From Brevibacillus daliensis (GTDB lineage: Bacteria > Bacillota > Bacilli > Brevibacillales > Brevibacillaceae): DNA of 64,000 nt. Made by a program: the position numbers and the translations under genes. The notes under the pieces are model-generated. The model saw only the letters and a program-made list of their open reading frames with translations. It did no database searches and was not told the DNA's origin. The stretch is taken from assembly GCF_021245735.1 (NCBI RefSeq), contig NZ_JAJISB010000018.1:1-64000 (forward strand), in the 5' to 3' direction. Of the stretch, positions 34,633-41,556 are shown one piece after another (position 1 is the stretch's first letter; each line of letters opens with the position of its first letter).

Positions 34633-35580
34633 ATGAAGGGTTTGGCAGATTATGTGGAGGGAGACCGCGTAATTGCTTTTTGTCTCGTCAAACAAAGAGA
34701 AACTGGGGTTGCCAGCAACCAGAGTGAGTATATGAATCTGGAAGTGGGAGACCGAACCGGAACGCTGTCAGCTAAGATCTGGGATGTTAATGATGAGCTT
34801 AAAGAGATAATTCAGGTAAAAGCAGTGATTAAAGTAGATGCACAGGTTCAGGTGTACCGCGGGAAAAAACAGTTGGTTATTCAACGTGTCCGCTTGGCTA
34901 CACCTGCTGATGAAGTGCAGATGGAATCACTCGTTCCTACCTCCAAATATACGCAAGAAGAAATGTGGGCGAAGCTGGAGGAATATCTGACGGAGATAAA
35001 AAGTCCTGTGTTGCAAAACATTCTTACGTATATCCTGAAAAACGATGAGGTCCGAGAGCGTATGGTAGCTTATCCGGCTGGGGTAAGAATGCACCATCAT
35101 TATTATTCAGGTTTGTTGGAGCATGTCGTATCTTTGCTTAGTTTGGGAAAACATCTATTACCGCTATACCCTCATGTGGATCGTGATGTGTTATTTGCCA
35201 CCTGCATATTGCATGACATTGGTAAACTGTATGAGCTATCCGATCCGATTGCTCCTGATTACACAACACCAGGTCAATTGATTGGACATTTGGTAATGGG
35301 AACAGAAATGGTAACGGATGCATGTATCAAGCAGAACATTTCACCAACTGACAGTGAAGTACTGCATCTCAAGCACTGTATTTTAAGCCACCACGGTGAT
35401 CTGGAAATGGGCTGGGGAAGTGCAGTCTCTGGTAAAACGCCGACCGCTGTTCTCTTTCATTACTTAGACCAGATTGATAGTAAAATGAATGCCTTAGGCA
35501 ACACATTGGCAGAGATGCCAGAAGAAGAAGAGTGGCATTATGCCCCTGTACTTCGACGGAAAATTTGGCGCGGATATTAA
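34633..35580 (+). CDS. yhaM: 3'-5' exoribonuclease YhaM-type
   Basis: A 315-residue protein with an N-terminal OB-fold (~1-95: 'VIAFCLVKQRETGVAS', 'SAKIWDVND') and a C-terminal HD phosphohydrolase domain. The HD core is 'HHYYSGLLEHVVSLL' followed by the metal-binding 'CILHDIGKLYEL', with downstream His residues in 'LKHCILSHHGDLEMGWG'. YhaM is a metal-dependent 3'-5' exonuclease acting on RNA and single-stranded DNA, and size and order match. It starts 3 nt after the preceding stop. A terminator follows. Confidence 0.88.
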   Translation: MKGLADYVEGDRVIAFCLVKQRETGVASNQSEYMNLEVGDRTGTLSAKIWDVNDELKEIIQVKAVIKVDAQVQVYRGKKQLVIQRVRLATPADEVQMESLVPTSKYTQEEMWAKLEEYLTEIKSPVLQNILTYILKNDEVRERMVAYPAGVRMHHHYYSGLLEHVVSLLSLGKHLLPLYPHVDRDVLFATCILHDIGKLYELSDPIAPDYTTPGQLIGHLVMGTEMVTDACIKQNISPTDSEVLHLKHCILSHHGDLEMGWGSAVSGKTPTAVLFHYLDQIDSKMNALGNTLAEMPEEEEWHYAPVLRRKIWRGY

Positions 35581-35606
35581 AACTTGATTATGATAGTAAT
35601 AAGAAA

Positions 35607-35652
35607 GACTAGAGAATCCTGAATTTACAAAGGATTCTCTGGTCCTTTTTTC
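35607..35652 (+). terminator. terminator of dedA-yhaM unit
   Basis: GACTAGAGAATCC and GGATTCTCTGGTC are inverted around a ~12-nt loop, followed by CTTTTTT. Confidence 0.88.
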
Positions 35653-35734
35653 ATAACAAAAGGTAAATCAAAAAATCAAAGAAATAGTAACATTTTTTAT
35701 TTAACATAATTTTTAAAATATTTAAAAATAATCA

Positions 35735-35763
35735 TTTACGACATATTTTTTGTATGTTATTAT
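35735..35763 (+). promoter_or_regulatory. possible promoter of peptide cassette
   Basis: TTTACG (35735-35740) and TATTAT (35758-35763) are 17 nt apart in a very AT-rich stretch (35653-35870) that otherwise holds nothing recognisable. Transcription would run through the ThiF remnant into the small peptide genes. Confidence 0.35.
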
Positions 35764-35953
35764 TTTCTTAATCAGCAAATGGAAATATTAATATTTATTT
35801 ACAAAAAATAACAAAACAAAAGTAAACAGTATGATATAAAAGCAATTTGTTTTTCTTCTCAAATTTTCCTTCCCTCGAACTATAGCTGCTACTCCCTTCA
35901 AAAAAACTAAAAGACTCAGTGGTTCAGATTCTAGTCAGCATGAAAGTCATGAC

Positions 35954-36151
35954 GGCTCAGATTTGGTACTGGGAATGATAGATTCTCCGAAAATAGTATC
36001 ATCAACGTTGATTAACCCAATTTATCATTACTTTGGAATTCCCTATATACAAGCACGTTTTTTCCCCCATTCCTTCAAAAAGTGTAAAAAGCTAGATAAT
36101 GAACCTGTTGCGATAGAAGAATTGGTCGCTATTTTCAAACGAAAGCAATGA
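35954..36151 (+). pseudogene. decayed ThiF/MccB-like gene remnant
   Basis: The frame reads GSDLVLGMIDSPKIVSS... and HYFGIPYIQARF, matching residues ~211-246 of the intact ThiF-like protein encoded 0.8 kb downstream (GADLVIAMIDSP, HYGIPFVQGR). It then jumps directly to NEPVAIEELVAIFK, matching that protein's C-terminus (EEPVDIEEIITIAK). About 115 codons including the CxxC pairs are missing, and no N-terminal part or start site is visible. The remnant shows that a second copy of the enzyme once existed here. Confidence 0.65.
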
Positions 36152-36212
36152 ATGAGCTCATTACCTGTTCAGTAATTGATTGTGGTCAGTATATGGAAAG
36201 GAGGTGAGACCT

Positions 36213-36275
36213 ATGAAAATTAAAATCCGTAAAACTGAAGTTCTAACTCCAACACAAATCGGACCAAGTGTGTAA
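36213..36275 (+). CDS. RiPP-like precursor peptide 1
   Basis: A 20-residue peptide, MKIKIRKTEVLTPTQIGPSV, starting at ATG 36213. AAAGGAGGTGA lies 5 nt upstream, an almost ideal ribosome-binding site. Its first nine residues are shared with the next two peptides (MKIK, hydrophobic, basic/Ser, K, Thr/Val, E), while the remainder differs. Position immediately before a ThiF/MccB-like enzyme and an M50 peptidase suggests a leader-core precursor. It is too short for routine gene calling. Chemistry of the mature product is unknown. Confidence 0.75.
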   Translation: MKIKIRKTEVLTPTQIGPSV

Positions 36276-36311
36276 GTAAGGTGAATGTAAATTTATGAGG
36301 AGGTGAAACGT

Positions 36312-36377
36312 ATGAAAATCAAAGTTTCTAAAGTTGAAAAAGTAGCTGTAACAGCTCAGGCTGGTGGCACAGCATAA
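36312..36377 (+). CDS. RiPP-like precursor peptide 2
   Basis: A 21-residue peptide with leader MKIKVSKVE and a small-residue tail ending AQAGGTA. GAGGAGGTGA precedes ATG 36312 by 5 nt. The coding DNA of the leader closely resembles that of peptides 1 and 3, showing recent duplication, whereas the 3' half is unrelated. It lies 36 nt after peptide 1. Confidence 0.75.
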   Translation: MKIKVSKVEKVAVTAQAGGTA

Positions 36378-36427
36378 GATTTCACCTACCAAAACTATAA
36401 ATTAATCACTGTGAGGAGGTAAGACGT

Positions 36428-36502
36428 ATGAAAATCAAAATCTCTAAAGTTGAGCAATTAAATCCAACAATTTTATCTGATCTAATAACAGGTACAATAT
36501 AA
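36428..36502 (+). CDS. RiPP-like precursor peptide 3
   Basis: A 24-residue peptide with leader MKIKISKVE and a more hydrophobic tail, including NPTILSDLITGTI. GAGGAGGTAAG lies upstream of ATG 36428. Its N-P-T matches T-P-T of peptide 1, the only clear similarity outside the leader. It lies 50 nt after peptide 2 and ends the tandem array; no fourth copy is visible before the hairpins that follow. Confidence 0.75.
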   Translation: MKIKISKVEQLNPTILSDLITGTI

Positions 36503-36525
36503 GTCGGTTGTCTGTAAGAAATTGA

Positions 36526-36574
36526 TTTCGTTACAGTACATAGCATGTACTCCTCTCGGGATTCTGTAACGAAA
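36526..36574 (+). promoter_or_regulatory. compound hairpin after peptide cassette
   Basis: TTTCGTTACAG (36526-36536) pairs with CTGTAACGAAA (36564-36574), and AGTACAT/ATGTACT (36535-36551) forms an inner stem. There is no U-run, so an RNA-stabilising or processing stem is more likely than a terminator. Confidence 0.6.
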
Positions 36575-36637
36575 GGAACAGGTGCAAATGTAACATGTAT
36601 ACAAGTTTAGACAGCATCGATCAGAACAGGTGTCATA

Positions 36638-36698
36638 TGAAAAGACCGTGTACGAATAAAAGTACTAGCCTAATATTCGACACGGTCTTTTCATTAAA
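36638..36698 (+). terminator. terminator between peptide genes and ThiF-like gene
   Basis: TGAAAAGACCGTGT plus CGAATA is inverted as TATTCGACACGGTCTTTTCA, with one bulged A and a ~15-nt loop. The ascending arm ends in TTTTCATT. A strong stem here would make peptide mRNA far more abundant than enzyme mRNA. Confidence 0.75.
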
Positions 36699-36762
36699 TT
36701 ACAAAGCATGAGTAAGGTATGTTTTATATTTCTACTATACCAGCGTAGGAAGGTGAAGATGT

Positions 36763-37908
36763 ATGAGACCCAAAATAAAAGAGTCTATCTTGCCTTATGT
36801 AGTACACGATGGAAAGATCCATATTGGTTTTAATGATCAATCAATAACTATAGAGGATGAGGATGGTAAGATCGATCTGTTTTTAAAGCAAATGAATGGA
36901 GCCTATACGTTAGAAGAATTGGCTTCTATAACCAATACTTCCATTGATGATGCGGTTGATGCGTTAGATATGTTAAATGAATATGGATTGGTTGAAGATA
37001 ACGATAGTTTGAATTTGTTGAATGAAGAAGAAACAGCCCGATATAAAAGTAATCTTAATTTTTTTACCAATTTTTCTTCTTTGGAGGAAAGTAAATATTC
37101 ATTCCAGCAAAAATTGAAAGATTCAAAAGTGGTTCTCTTAGGGATAGGTGGTTCTAATTTAGTAGCGAGCTGTCTAGCAGGCATGGGGATTGGTCACTTG
37201 GTTGTTCTAGATTTTGATACGGTGGAAACAAGTAATCTAACCAGACAGTTTCTATTTACTGAAGATGATGTGGGAAGATATAAGACTGAGGTTGCTCGGG
37301 AGCGATTACTAAAAATAAATGGTAACATGAAAATAGATATCTACAATAGAGAAGTCACAGGAATTGATTCGCTGATAGATATCCTTCAGGGTGCTGATTT
37401 AGTCATTGCAATGATTGACTCTCCTACCATATTGACGTCCAGATGGGTAAATTCTGTTTGCTATCATTATGGTATCCCGTTTGTACAAGGACGTTTAGGA
37501 CCGATGAGGATGTTTTTGCAAAAATTCCACCCTGGGAATGGAGCATGCTTCGATTGCTCGATTATAGAGTCTTTGCGAATTGACCCGATGTATGAGGAAC
37601 GACTTCGCATGTGGTATAACAGAGAATTCCGTCCGAATAATCCTTCCTTTGCTCCCAACGTTTCGGTTCTATGTGGAATGATTGCTTCAGAGGTTGCGAA
37701 TACACTATTAGGAGTAATGAAACCATTAGAGCAAGGGACAACGGTTACTTTTTTCCCAGGCAACTACGAGAGCTTCCAAATGCATGCGTGGCAAAGAGTA
37801 AAAGAGTGCCCGACATGTGGAGGGCGTTCTGATAAGAATCGATTGGAAGAACCGGTAGATATTGAAGAAATCATTACTATCGCTAAACAAGGAATGACCG
37901 TCTTATGA
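36763..37908 (+). CDS. ThiF/MccB-like adenylating enzyme with RRE-like N-terminus
   Basis: A 381-residue E1-like enzyme. Residues ~10-80 look like a PqqD/RRE-type peptide-binding winged helix (strand-rich start, then 'LEELASITNTSIDDAVDALDML', in part). The ThiF adenylation domain follows: nucleotide loop LLGIGGSN (~125-132), VLDFDTVETSNLTRQ (Asp150, Asp152, Arg161), Lys174, and AMIDSP (Asp219). Two CxxC pairs (C262/C265 and C349/C352) should hold structural zinc. The layout resembles MccB of microcin C and the ThiF partners in azole RiPP clusters. There is no downstream catalytic-Cys or ubiquitin-fold domain. It presumably activates a carboxylate of the small peptides. SD GGAAGGTGA. Overlaps the next gene by ATGA. 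Confidence 0.85.
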   Translation: MRPKIKESILPYVVHDGKIHIGFNDQSITIEDEDGKIDLFLKQMNGAYTLEELASITNTSIDDAVDALDMLNEYGLVEDNDSLNLLNEEETARYKSNLNFFTNFSSLEESKYSFQQKLKDSKVVLLGIGGSNLVASCLAGMGIGHLVVLDFDTVETSNLTRQFLFTEDDVGRYKTEVARERLLKINGNMKIDIYNREVTGIDSLIDILQGADLVIAMIDSPTILTSRWVNSVCYHYGIPFVQGRLGPMRMFLQKFHPGNGACFDCSIIESLRIDPMYEERLRMWYNREFRPNNPSFAPNVSVLCGMIASEVANTLLGVMKPLEQGTTVTFFPGNYESFQMHAWQRVKECPTCGGRSDKNRLEEPVDIEEIITIAKQGMTVL

Positions 37909-39134
37909 GTGAAAACCTACAACAACAGGCAGTCCAGATACATATGCAATCAAGAGTAGATATGTCTCACTTGTCTATTCAGCCGGATGGTGACGAATAT
38001 ACAGTTGGCGATCCCAATCTAAGGGAATTTATCCGTGTACCTGAAGAGGCGGTCATGGTCATCCGACTCATGGATGGATCGAAAACGGTTGAAGAAGTGC
38101 AAGCAAAGCTGCTTACGGAGCATGGTGTAGAAGTGGATGTGCTTGACTTTGCTGAGGCACTTTTGGAGATGAACCTGATCCGAAGCGTAGATGATCAGAT
38201 TCTGATCGAGCATACACAGATAGAGGCGAAGGAATGGATGAGAAAGCTGGGACAATTTTTTTACGGAAAGGTTGGTGTCACACTTTATAGCATCTGTGCT
38301 GCTGCCGTGGTTGCCATTTACTTAGTAAGAACTGATCTTTTTCCTACTTTTCAAGATGCCTTCGTTCTATCTTCCATTGGTTTAAATACCTTGTTAATTT
38401 TCGTAGTTTCATGGTTTTTACTACTGATTCATGAAATAGGCCATCTCTTGGCAGCAGCCAGATTAGGAATATCTGCTCGTTTACGGCTTAGCTTGCGTTT
38501 ATATTGGCTCGTCGTAGAAACCGATATGACCGGGATGTGGTCACAGCCAAAACAACAGCGATATGTGCCTTATTTAGCCGGAATGCTGTGGGATAGTGTA
38601 TTACTGTTAGGTGCGCTATTCGTTCAGCTCATGCTTTCGACAGAATCATTCTGGTTTGGCTTTTCAAAAATGGTAGCGCTCGTTCTTTTATTCCGTCTCA
38701 CATGGCAATTCCTCGTCTTTATACGTACGGATATGTATTTCGTAATGATTAACAGTACAAACACCTCCAATTTAATGATGAATACCCAGACCTTCTTGAA
38801 ATCTCTAGTCAGAATAAAGCTGAAGGAAGAGGAAGCGCGTGAGTGGGACAACCTTTCCGCTCAGGAGAAAACCGTATCGAAAAGATATTCCTTGTTTTAT
38901 GTTCTTGGATGTGGAATTGCCCTCTGGTTGCTAGTGGCTCTTCAAATTCCAATCGTTTACCAAACATTAATGATTGCAGGGCAAAATATGCTACAAAATC
39001 CTCTAACTACAATTCAATTCTGGGATGGCTCCATAGTGGCAATCCTGTTCGTGCTGGAAGTTGTATTGTGGTTAATTGGAGCAAGTAATGCCTATAAGAC
39101 ACGTAGAAATAATAGAGTTCAGGCGACTGCGTAA
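37905..39134 (+). CDS. PqqD-like/M50 membrane metallopeptidase
   Basis: A 409-residue protein. Residues ~22-100 resemble a PqqD/RRE domain ('EYTVGDPNLREFIRVPEEAV', then 'SKTVEEVQAKL' and 'LLEMNLIRS'). About six transmembrane segments follow from residue 122. The site-2-protease-like zinc motif HEIGH is at 176-180, inside the second hydrophobic segment, and the probable third ligand is Asp276 in FIRTDMYFV. This matches M50 'peptide zinc metalloprotease' proteins of RiPP loci such as YydH of the epipeptide locus. The likely role is leader removal and/or export of the modified peptide. Translationally coupled to the ThiF-like gene. Confidence 0.82.
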   Translation: MSENLQQQAVQIHMQSRVDMSHLSIQPDGDEYTVGDPNLREFIRVPEEAVMVIRLMDGSKTVEEVQAKLLTEHGVEVDVLDFAEALLEMNLIRSVDDQILIEHTQIEAKEWMRKLGQFFYGKVGVTLYSICAAAVVAIYLVRTDLFPTFQDAFVLSSIGLNTLLIFVVSWFLLLIHEIGHLLAAARLGISARLRLSLRLYWLVVETDMTGMWSQPKQQRYVPYLAGMLWDSVLLLGALFVQLMLSTESFWFGFSKMVALVLLFRLTWQFLVFIRTDMYFVMINSTNTSNLMMNTQTFLKSLVRIKLKEEEAREWDNLSAQEKTVSKRYSLFYVLGCGIALWLLVALQIPIVYQTLMIAGQNMLQNPLTTIQFWDGSIVAILFVLEVVLWLIGASNAYKTRRNNRVQATA

Positions 39135-39155
39135 GTTAGCATAGCGGGGTAATAT

Positions 39156-39216
39156 AAAACAGCAAAGTAGATGAGGCGAGAAGATAATCCTATCGCTCAT
39201 CAACTTTGCTGTTTTT
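39156..39216. terminator. bidirectional terminator
   Basis: AAAACAGCAAAGT and ACTTTGCTGTTTTT with an additional inner GATGAG/CTCATC pairing. It separates the RiPP-like locus from the convergent mod operon. Confidence 0.88.
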
Positions 39217-39856
39217 AGTTATGTACGATTTGTCCTTGTTCCAGTCGAATAATAGTACTGCCTAATTTACGAGCTTCTTCCTCATCATGCGTAACCATGA
39301 TGAAGGGAATATGCCATAATTGATGTAATCGCAGTAATTCATCTTGGCATTGAGCACGAGTGGTTGAATCGAGAGCCGATAATGGTTCATCTAAAAGAAG
39401 TAAGTTTGGCTTGGTAGCGAGAGCCCGTGCCAGAGAGACCCTTTGTTTTTCTCCACCGGAAATTTGCCAAGGATAGGAGCCCCATAAATGACGGATGCCA
39501 AGCGTCTCACTTACCTGATCAAGAAATAGCTGATCTGGTTCCTGTTTTTGAGATCTGATTCCATATAAGATGTTTTTTTCAACTGTCATATGTGGAAAAA
39601 GGGTATCGTCTTGAAATACATAGCCAATCTTACGTTGTTGAACAGACAAAATGAAAGTAGCATCTGAACTGTACATGGTCTGATCGTTGAGCCGTATGAG
39701 CCCACTGTCGGGGATGACAAGCCCGGCAATACACTCCAGAATCGTGGTTTTTCCAGAACCAGATGGACCAAGAAGCATGAGTATTTCGTTATCTGCCGTA
39801 AAATCAGCTTGCAAGGTAAAGTGTGCTCGTTTTTTCGTAATATGTACATGTAGCAT
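39215..39856 (-). CDS. modC: molybdate ABC transporter ATPase
   Basis: A 213-residue ATPase with Walker A GPSGSGKTT, signature ISGGEKQRV and Walker B LLLLDEPLSALD. It lacks the C-terminal Mop/TOBE domain of Escherichia coli ModC (352 residues), so it is the short form seen in some Firmicutes. Last gene of modABC; starts 12 nt after modB. Substrate assignment rests on the neighbouring ModA and ModB; tungstate or related oxyanions remain possible. Confidence 0.85.
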   Translation of the reverse strand: MLHVHITKKRAHFTLQADFTADNEILMLLGPSGSGKTTILECIAGLVIPDSGLIRLNDQTMYSSDATFILSVQQRKIGYVFQDDTLFPHMTVEKNILYGIRSQKQEPDQLFLDQVSETLGIRHLWGSYPWQISGGEKQRVSLARALATKPNLLLLDEPLSALDSTTRAQCQDELLRLHQLWHIPFIMVTHDEEEARKLGSTIIRLEQGQIVHN

Positions 39857-39868
39857 GAAGCAGCTCCT

Positions 39869-40558
39869 TTACTCTTTTTGTTGCGCGAAACGACGCATAG
39901 TATGCTTGCTCCACCAATTGAGCCAGAGTATGGTGCTAAAACTGATAGCAACAATAATAATTACCCAAAAAGCAGCTAGATCCATTTTTCCGGCTTCTAC
40001 AGCAAAATAGATAGCAATGGGAAGGGTCTCTGTTTTCCCAGGAATATTACCTGCTAACATTAGGGTAGCCCCAAACTCACCAAGAGCTCTGGCAAACGAG
40101 AGGACTAACCCGGCAAGTAAGCCTGGCCAGCAAAGTGGAAGGATAACCGTCCAAAACACTCTCCAGGATGAGGCTCCCAGTGTAATGGCAGCCTGTTCAT
40201 ATCGTTTGTTTACTTGTTGAAACGCAGCTGAGGCAGCCTGGTACATCAAGGGAAAGGAAACCACTGCGGAAGCAATAACAGCACCTATCCAGGTAAAGAC
40301 GATCTGAATGTTAAATGATTCTTGCAAAAATTGACCAAGCCATCCATTTTTCCCGAACAGAAGCAATAGACCAAATCCAACTACAGTTGGCGGTAGTACA
40401 AGAGGAAGAAGAAAAAGTGCTTCCAGAATACTTTTACCAAAAAAATCACGGCGGGATAGCCAGTAAGCAAGCGTAAGACCACTTATAAAGACAACCAATG
40501 TAGATATCCCAGCGATTTTTAGAGAGAGTAGAAGCGGTGAATAAGACACATCCGGCAC
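39869..40558 (-). CDS. modB: molybdate ABC transporter permease
   Basis: A 229-residue permease with five or six hydrophobic segments. The ModB signature is good: 'LPLVLPPTVVGFGLLLLFG', then 'AASAAFQQVNKRYEQAAITLGASSWRVFWTVILPL' (coupling loop, in part) and 'FARALGEFGATLMLAGNIPGKTETLPIAIY' (in part). Its start follows GGAGG on the minus strand, 49 nt after modA. Confidence 0.9.
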   Translation of the reverse strand: MPDVSYSPLLLSLKIAGISTLVVFISGLTLAYWLSRRDFFGKSILEALFLLPLVLPPTVVGFGLLLLFGKNGWLGQFLQESFNIQIVFTWIGAVIASAVVSFPLMYQAASAAFQQVNKRYEQAAITLGASSWRVFWTVILPLCWPGLLAGLVLSFARALGEFGATLMLAGNIPGKTETLPIAIYFAVEAGKMDLAAFWVIIIVAISFSTILWLNWWSKHTMRRFAQQKE

Positions 40559-40607
40559 AGTACTAGTAACCTCCTATTTATTTCTGGATGACGAGTAGTT
40601 CAAGCTA

Positions 40608-41420
40608 TTAGTGAGAGTTAACAGGTAAGAAACCATGTTCTAGAAAAATTGCTTTTGCTTTATCTGTAGACAAGAACGTGAGGAATTCCTTAGCCGCAGT
40701 TTGATTCTTGCTACTAGTAACAACAGCAGCAGGGTAGTTGATTGGCGAATACCATTCTTGTTTTGCAGTAGCCAATATTTTTACTTTTGACGAGGTTAGT
40801 GCGTCGCTTTTGTAAACTACTCCTAATTCTGCATTTGATGATTCCACATAAGTAAGAACCTGACGTACGTCTTTAGCATAAACCATAGCTTGTTTCATGT
40901 TCTCCCACAAGCCAAGAGTACTAAGTGTCTCCTCAGTATATCGTCCGACTGGAACGGAAGAGGGTTCTCCGATAGCAAACTGCTTGACTAACTCTGGTGA
41001 TAGTGATTCAAACGAGTTAATAGAAATGGTACTATCCAAAGGAGCGATCAGAACAAGTTCATTGCTTGCGATATCTGTAATGGTATCAGGTAGGACATGT
41101 TTATTATCTTGTAATCGTTTCATATCTTTTGAACTAGCAGATAAAAAAAGATCAGCAGGAGCACCTTGTTCAATCTGTTGAGCTAATTTACCTGAACCGC
41201 CAAACTGGAAGGTTAGTGAAATGTCGGAATGTTCTTGTTCGAATTCTTTTTTCACTTTCTCTAAAACATCTGTCAGACTTGCTGCAGCCGATATAAGCAG
41301 TTCTGCTTTTATCTCCTGATTGCCAGATGAGGAAGGAGTGGGAGCTGCTGTAGTCGAACAGCCAGTAATAGCTACTAATAGCAGGGAAATAAGGAATGGT
41401 AGTGCAAAGAGTTTTTTCAT
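40608..41420 (-). CDS. modA: molybdate-binding lipoprotein
   Basis: A 270-residue lipoprotein with signal peptide and lipobox AITG-C (Cys21). The ModA fold signature is clear: 'LLISAAASLTDVLEKVKKEF', 'FQFGGSGKLAQQIEQGAPADLFLSAS' (in part) and 'YVESSNAELGVVYKSDA'. The Ser residues after ISAAAS and GGSG would bind the oxyanion. First gene of modABC, divergent from the HTH/binding-domain regulator. A 10-bp repeat array lies 20 nt upstream. Confidence 0.92.
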   Translation of the reverse strand: MKKLFALPFLISLLLVAITGCSTTAAPTPSSSGNQEIKAELLISAAASLTDVLEKVKKEFEQEHSDISLTFQFGGSGKLAQQIEQGAPADLFLSASSKDMKRLQDNKHVLPDTITDIASNELVLIAPLDSTISINSFESLSPELVKQFAIGEPSSVPVGRYTEETLSTLGLWENMKQAMVYAKDVRQVLTYVESSNAELGVVYKSDALTSSKVKILATAKQEWYSPINYPAAVVTSSKNQTAAKEFLTFLSTDKAKAIFLEHGFLPVNSH

Positions 41421-41440
41421 TGTGTTCTCCTTTTCTTGGT

Positions 41441-41480
41441 ATAATTAAATATAACTACTTATAACTACTTATAATTAAAT
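41441..41480. promoter_or_regulatory. four-unit 10-bp repeat array, candidate mod operator
   Basis: The sequence divides into ATAATTAAAT, ATAACTACTT, ATAACTACTT, ATAATTAAAT: four 10-bp units in an A-B-B-A order at exact helical spacing. It sits in the divergent gap between modA and the regulator gene, close to where modA transcription should start. Confidence 0.65.
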
Positions 41481-41556
41481 TTATTCTATTATAACTTGAT
41501 AAAGAGAGTAAGTCATTCGAAATATTGTTACTATTATCAACAAGGAGGATACCGGA

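Noticed and set aside
36213-37908. Reading the locus as a canonical microcin C (mccA-mccB) cluster
   Set aside because: MccA-type peptides end in Asn, which MccB needs; these three end in Val, Ala and Ile. No MccC-like exporter or immunity gene is present.
39215-41420. The adjacent ABC transporter as exporter of the putative RiPP
   Set aside because: It is convergent, separated by a bidirectional terminator, and is a clear molybdate importer with a binding lipoprotein.
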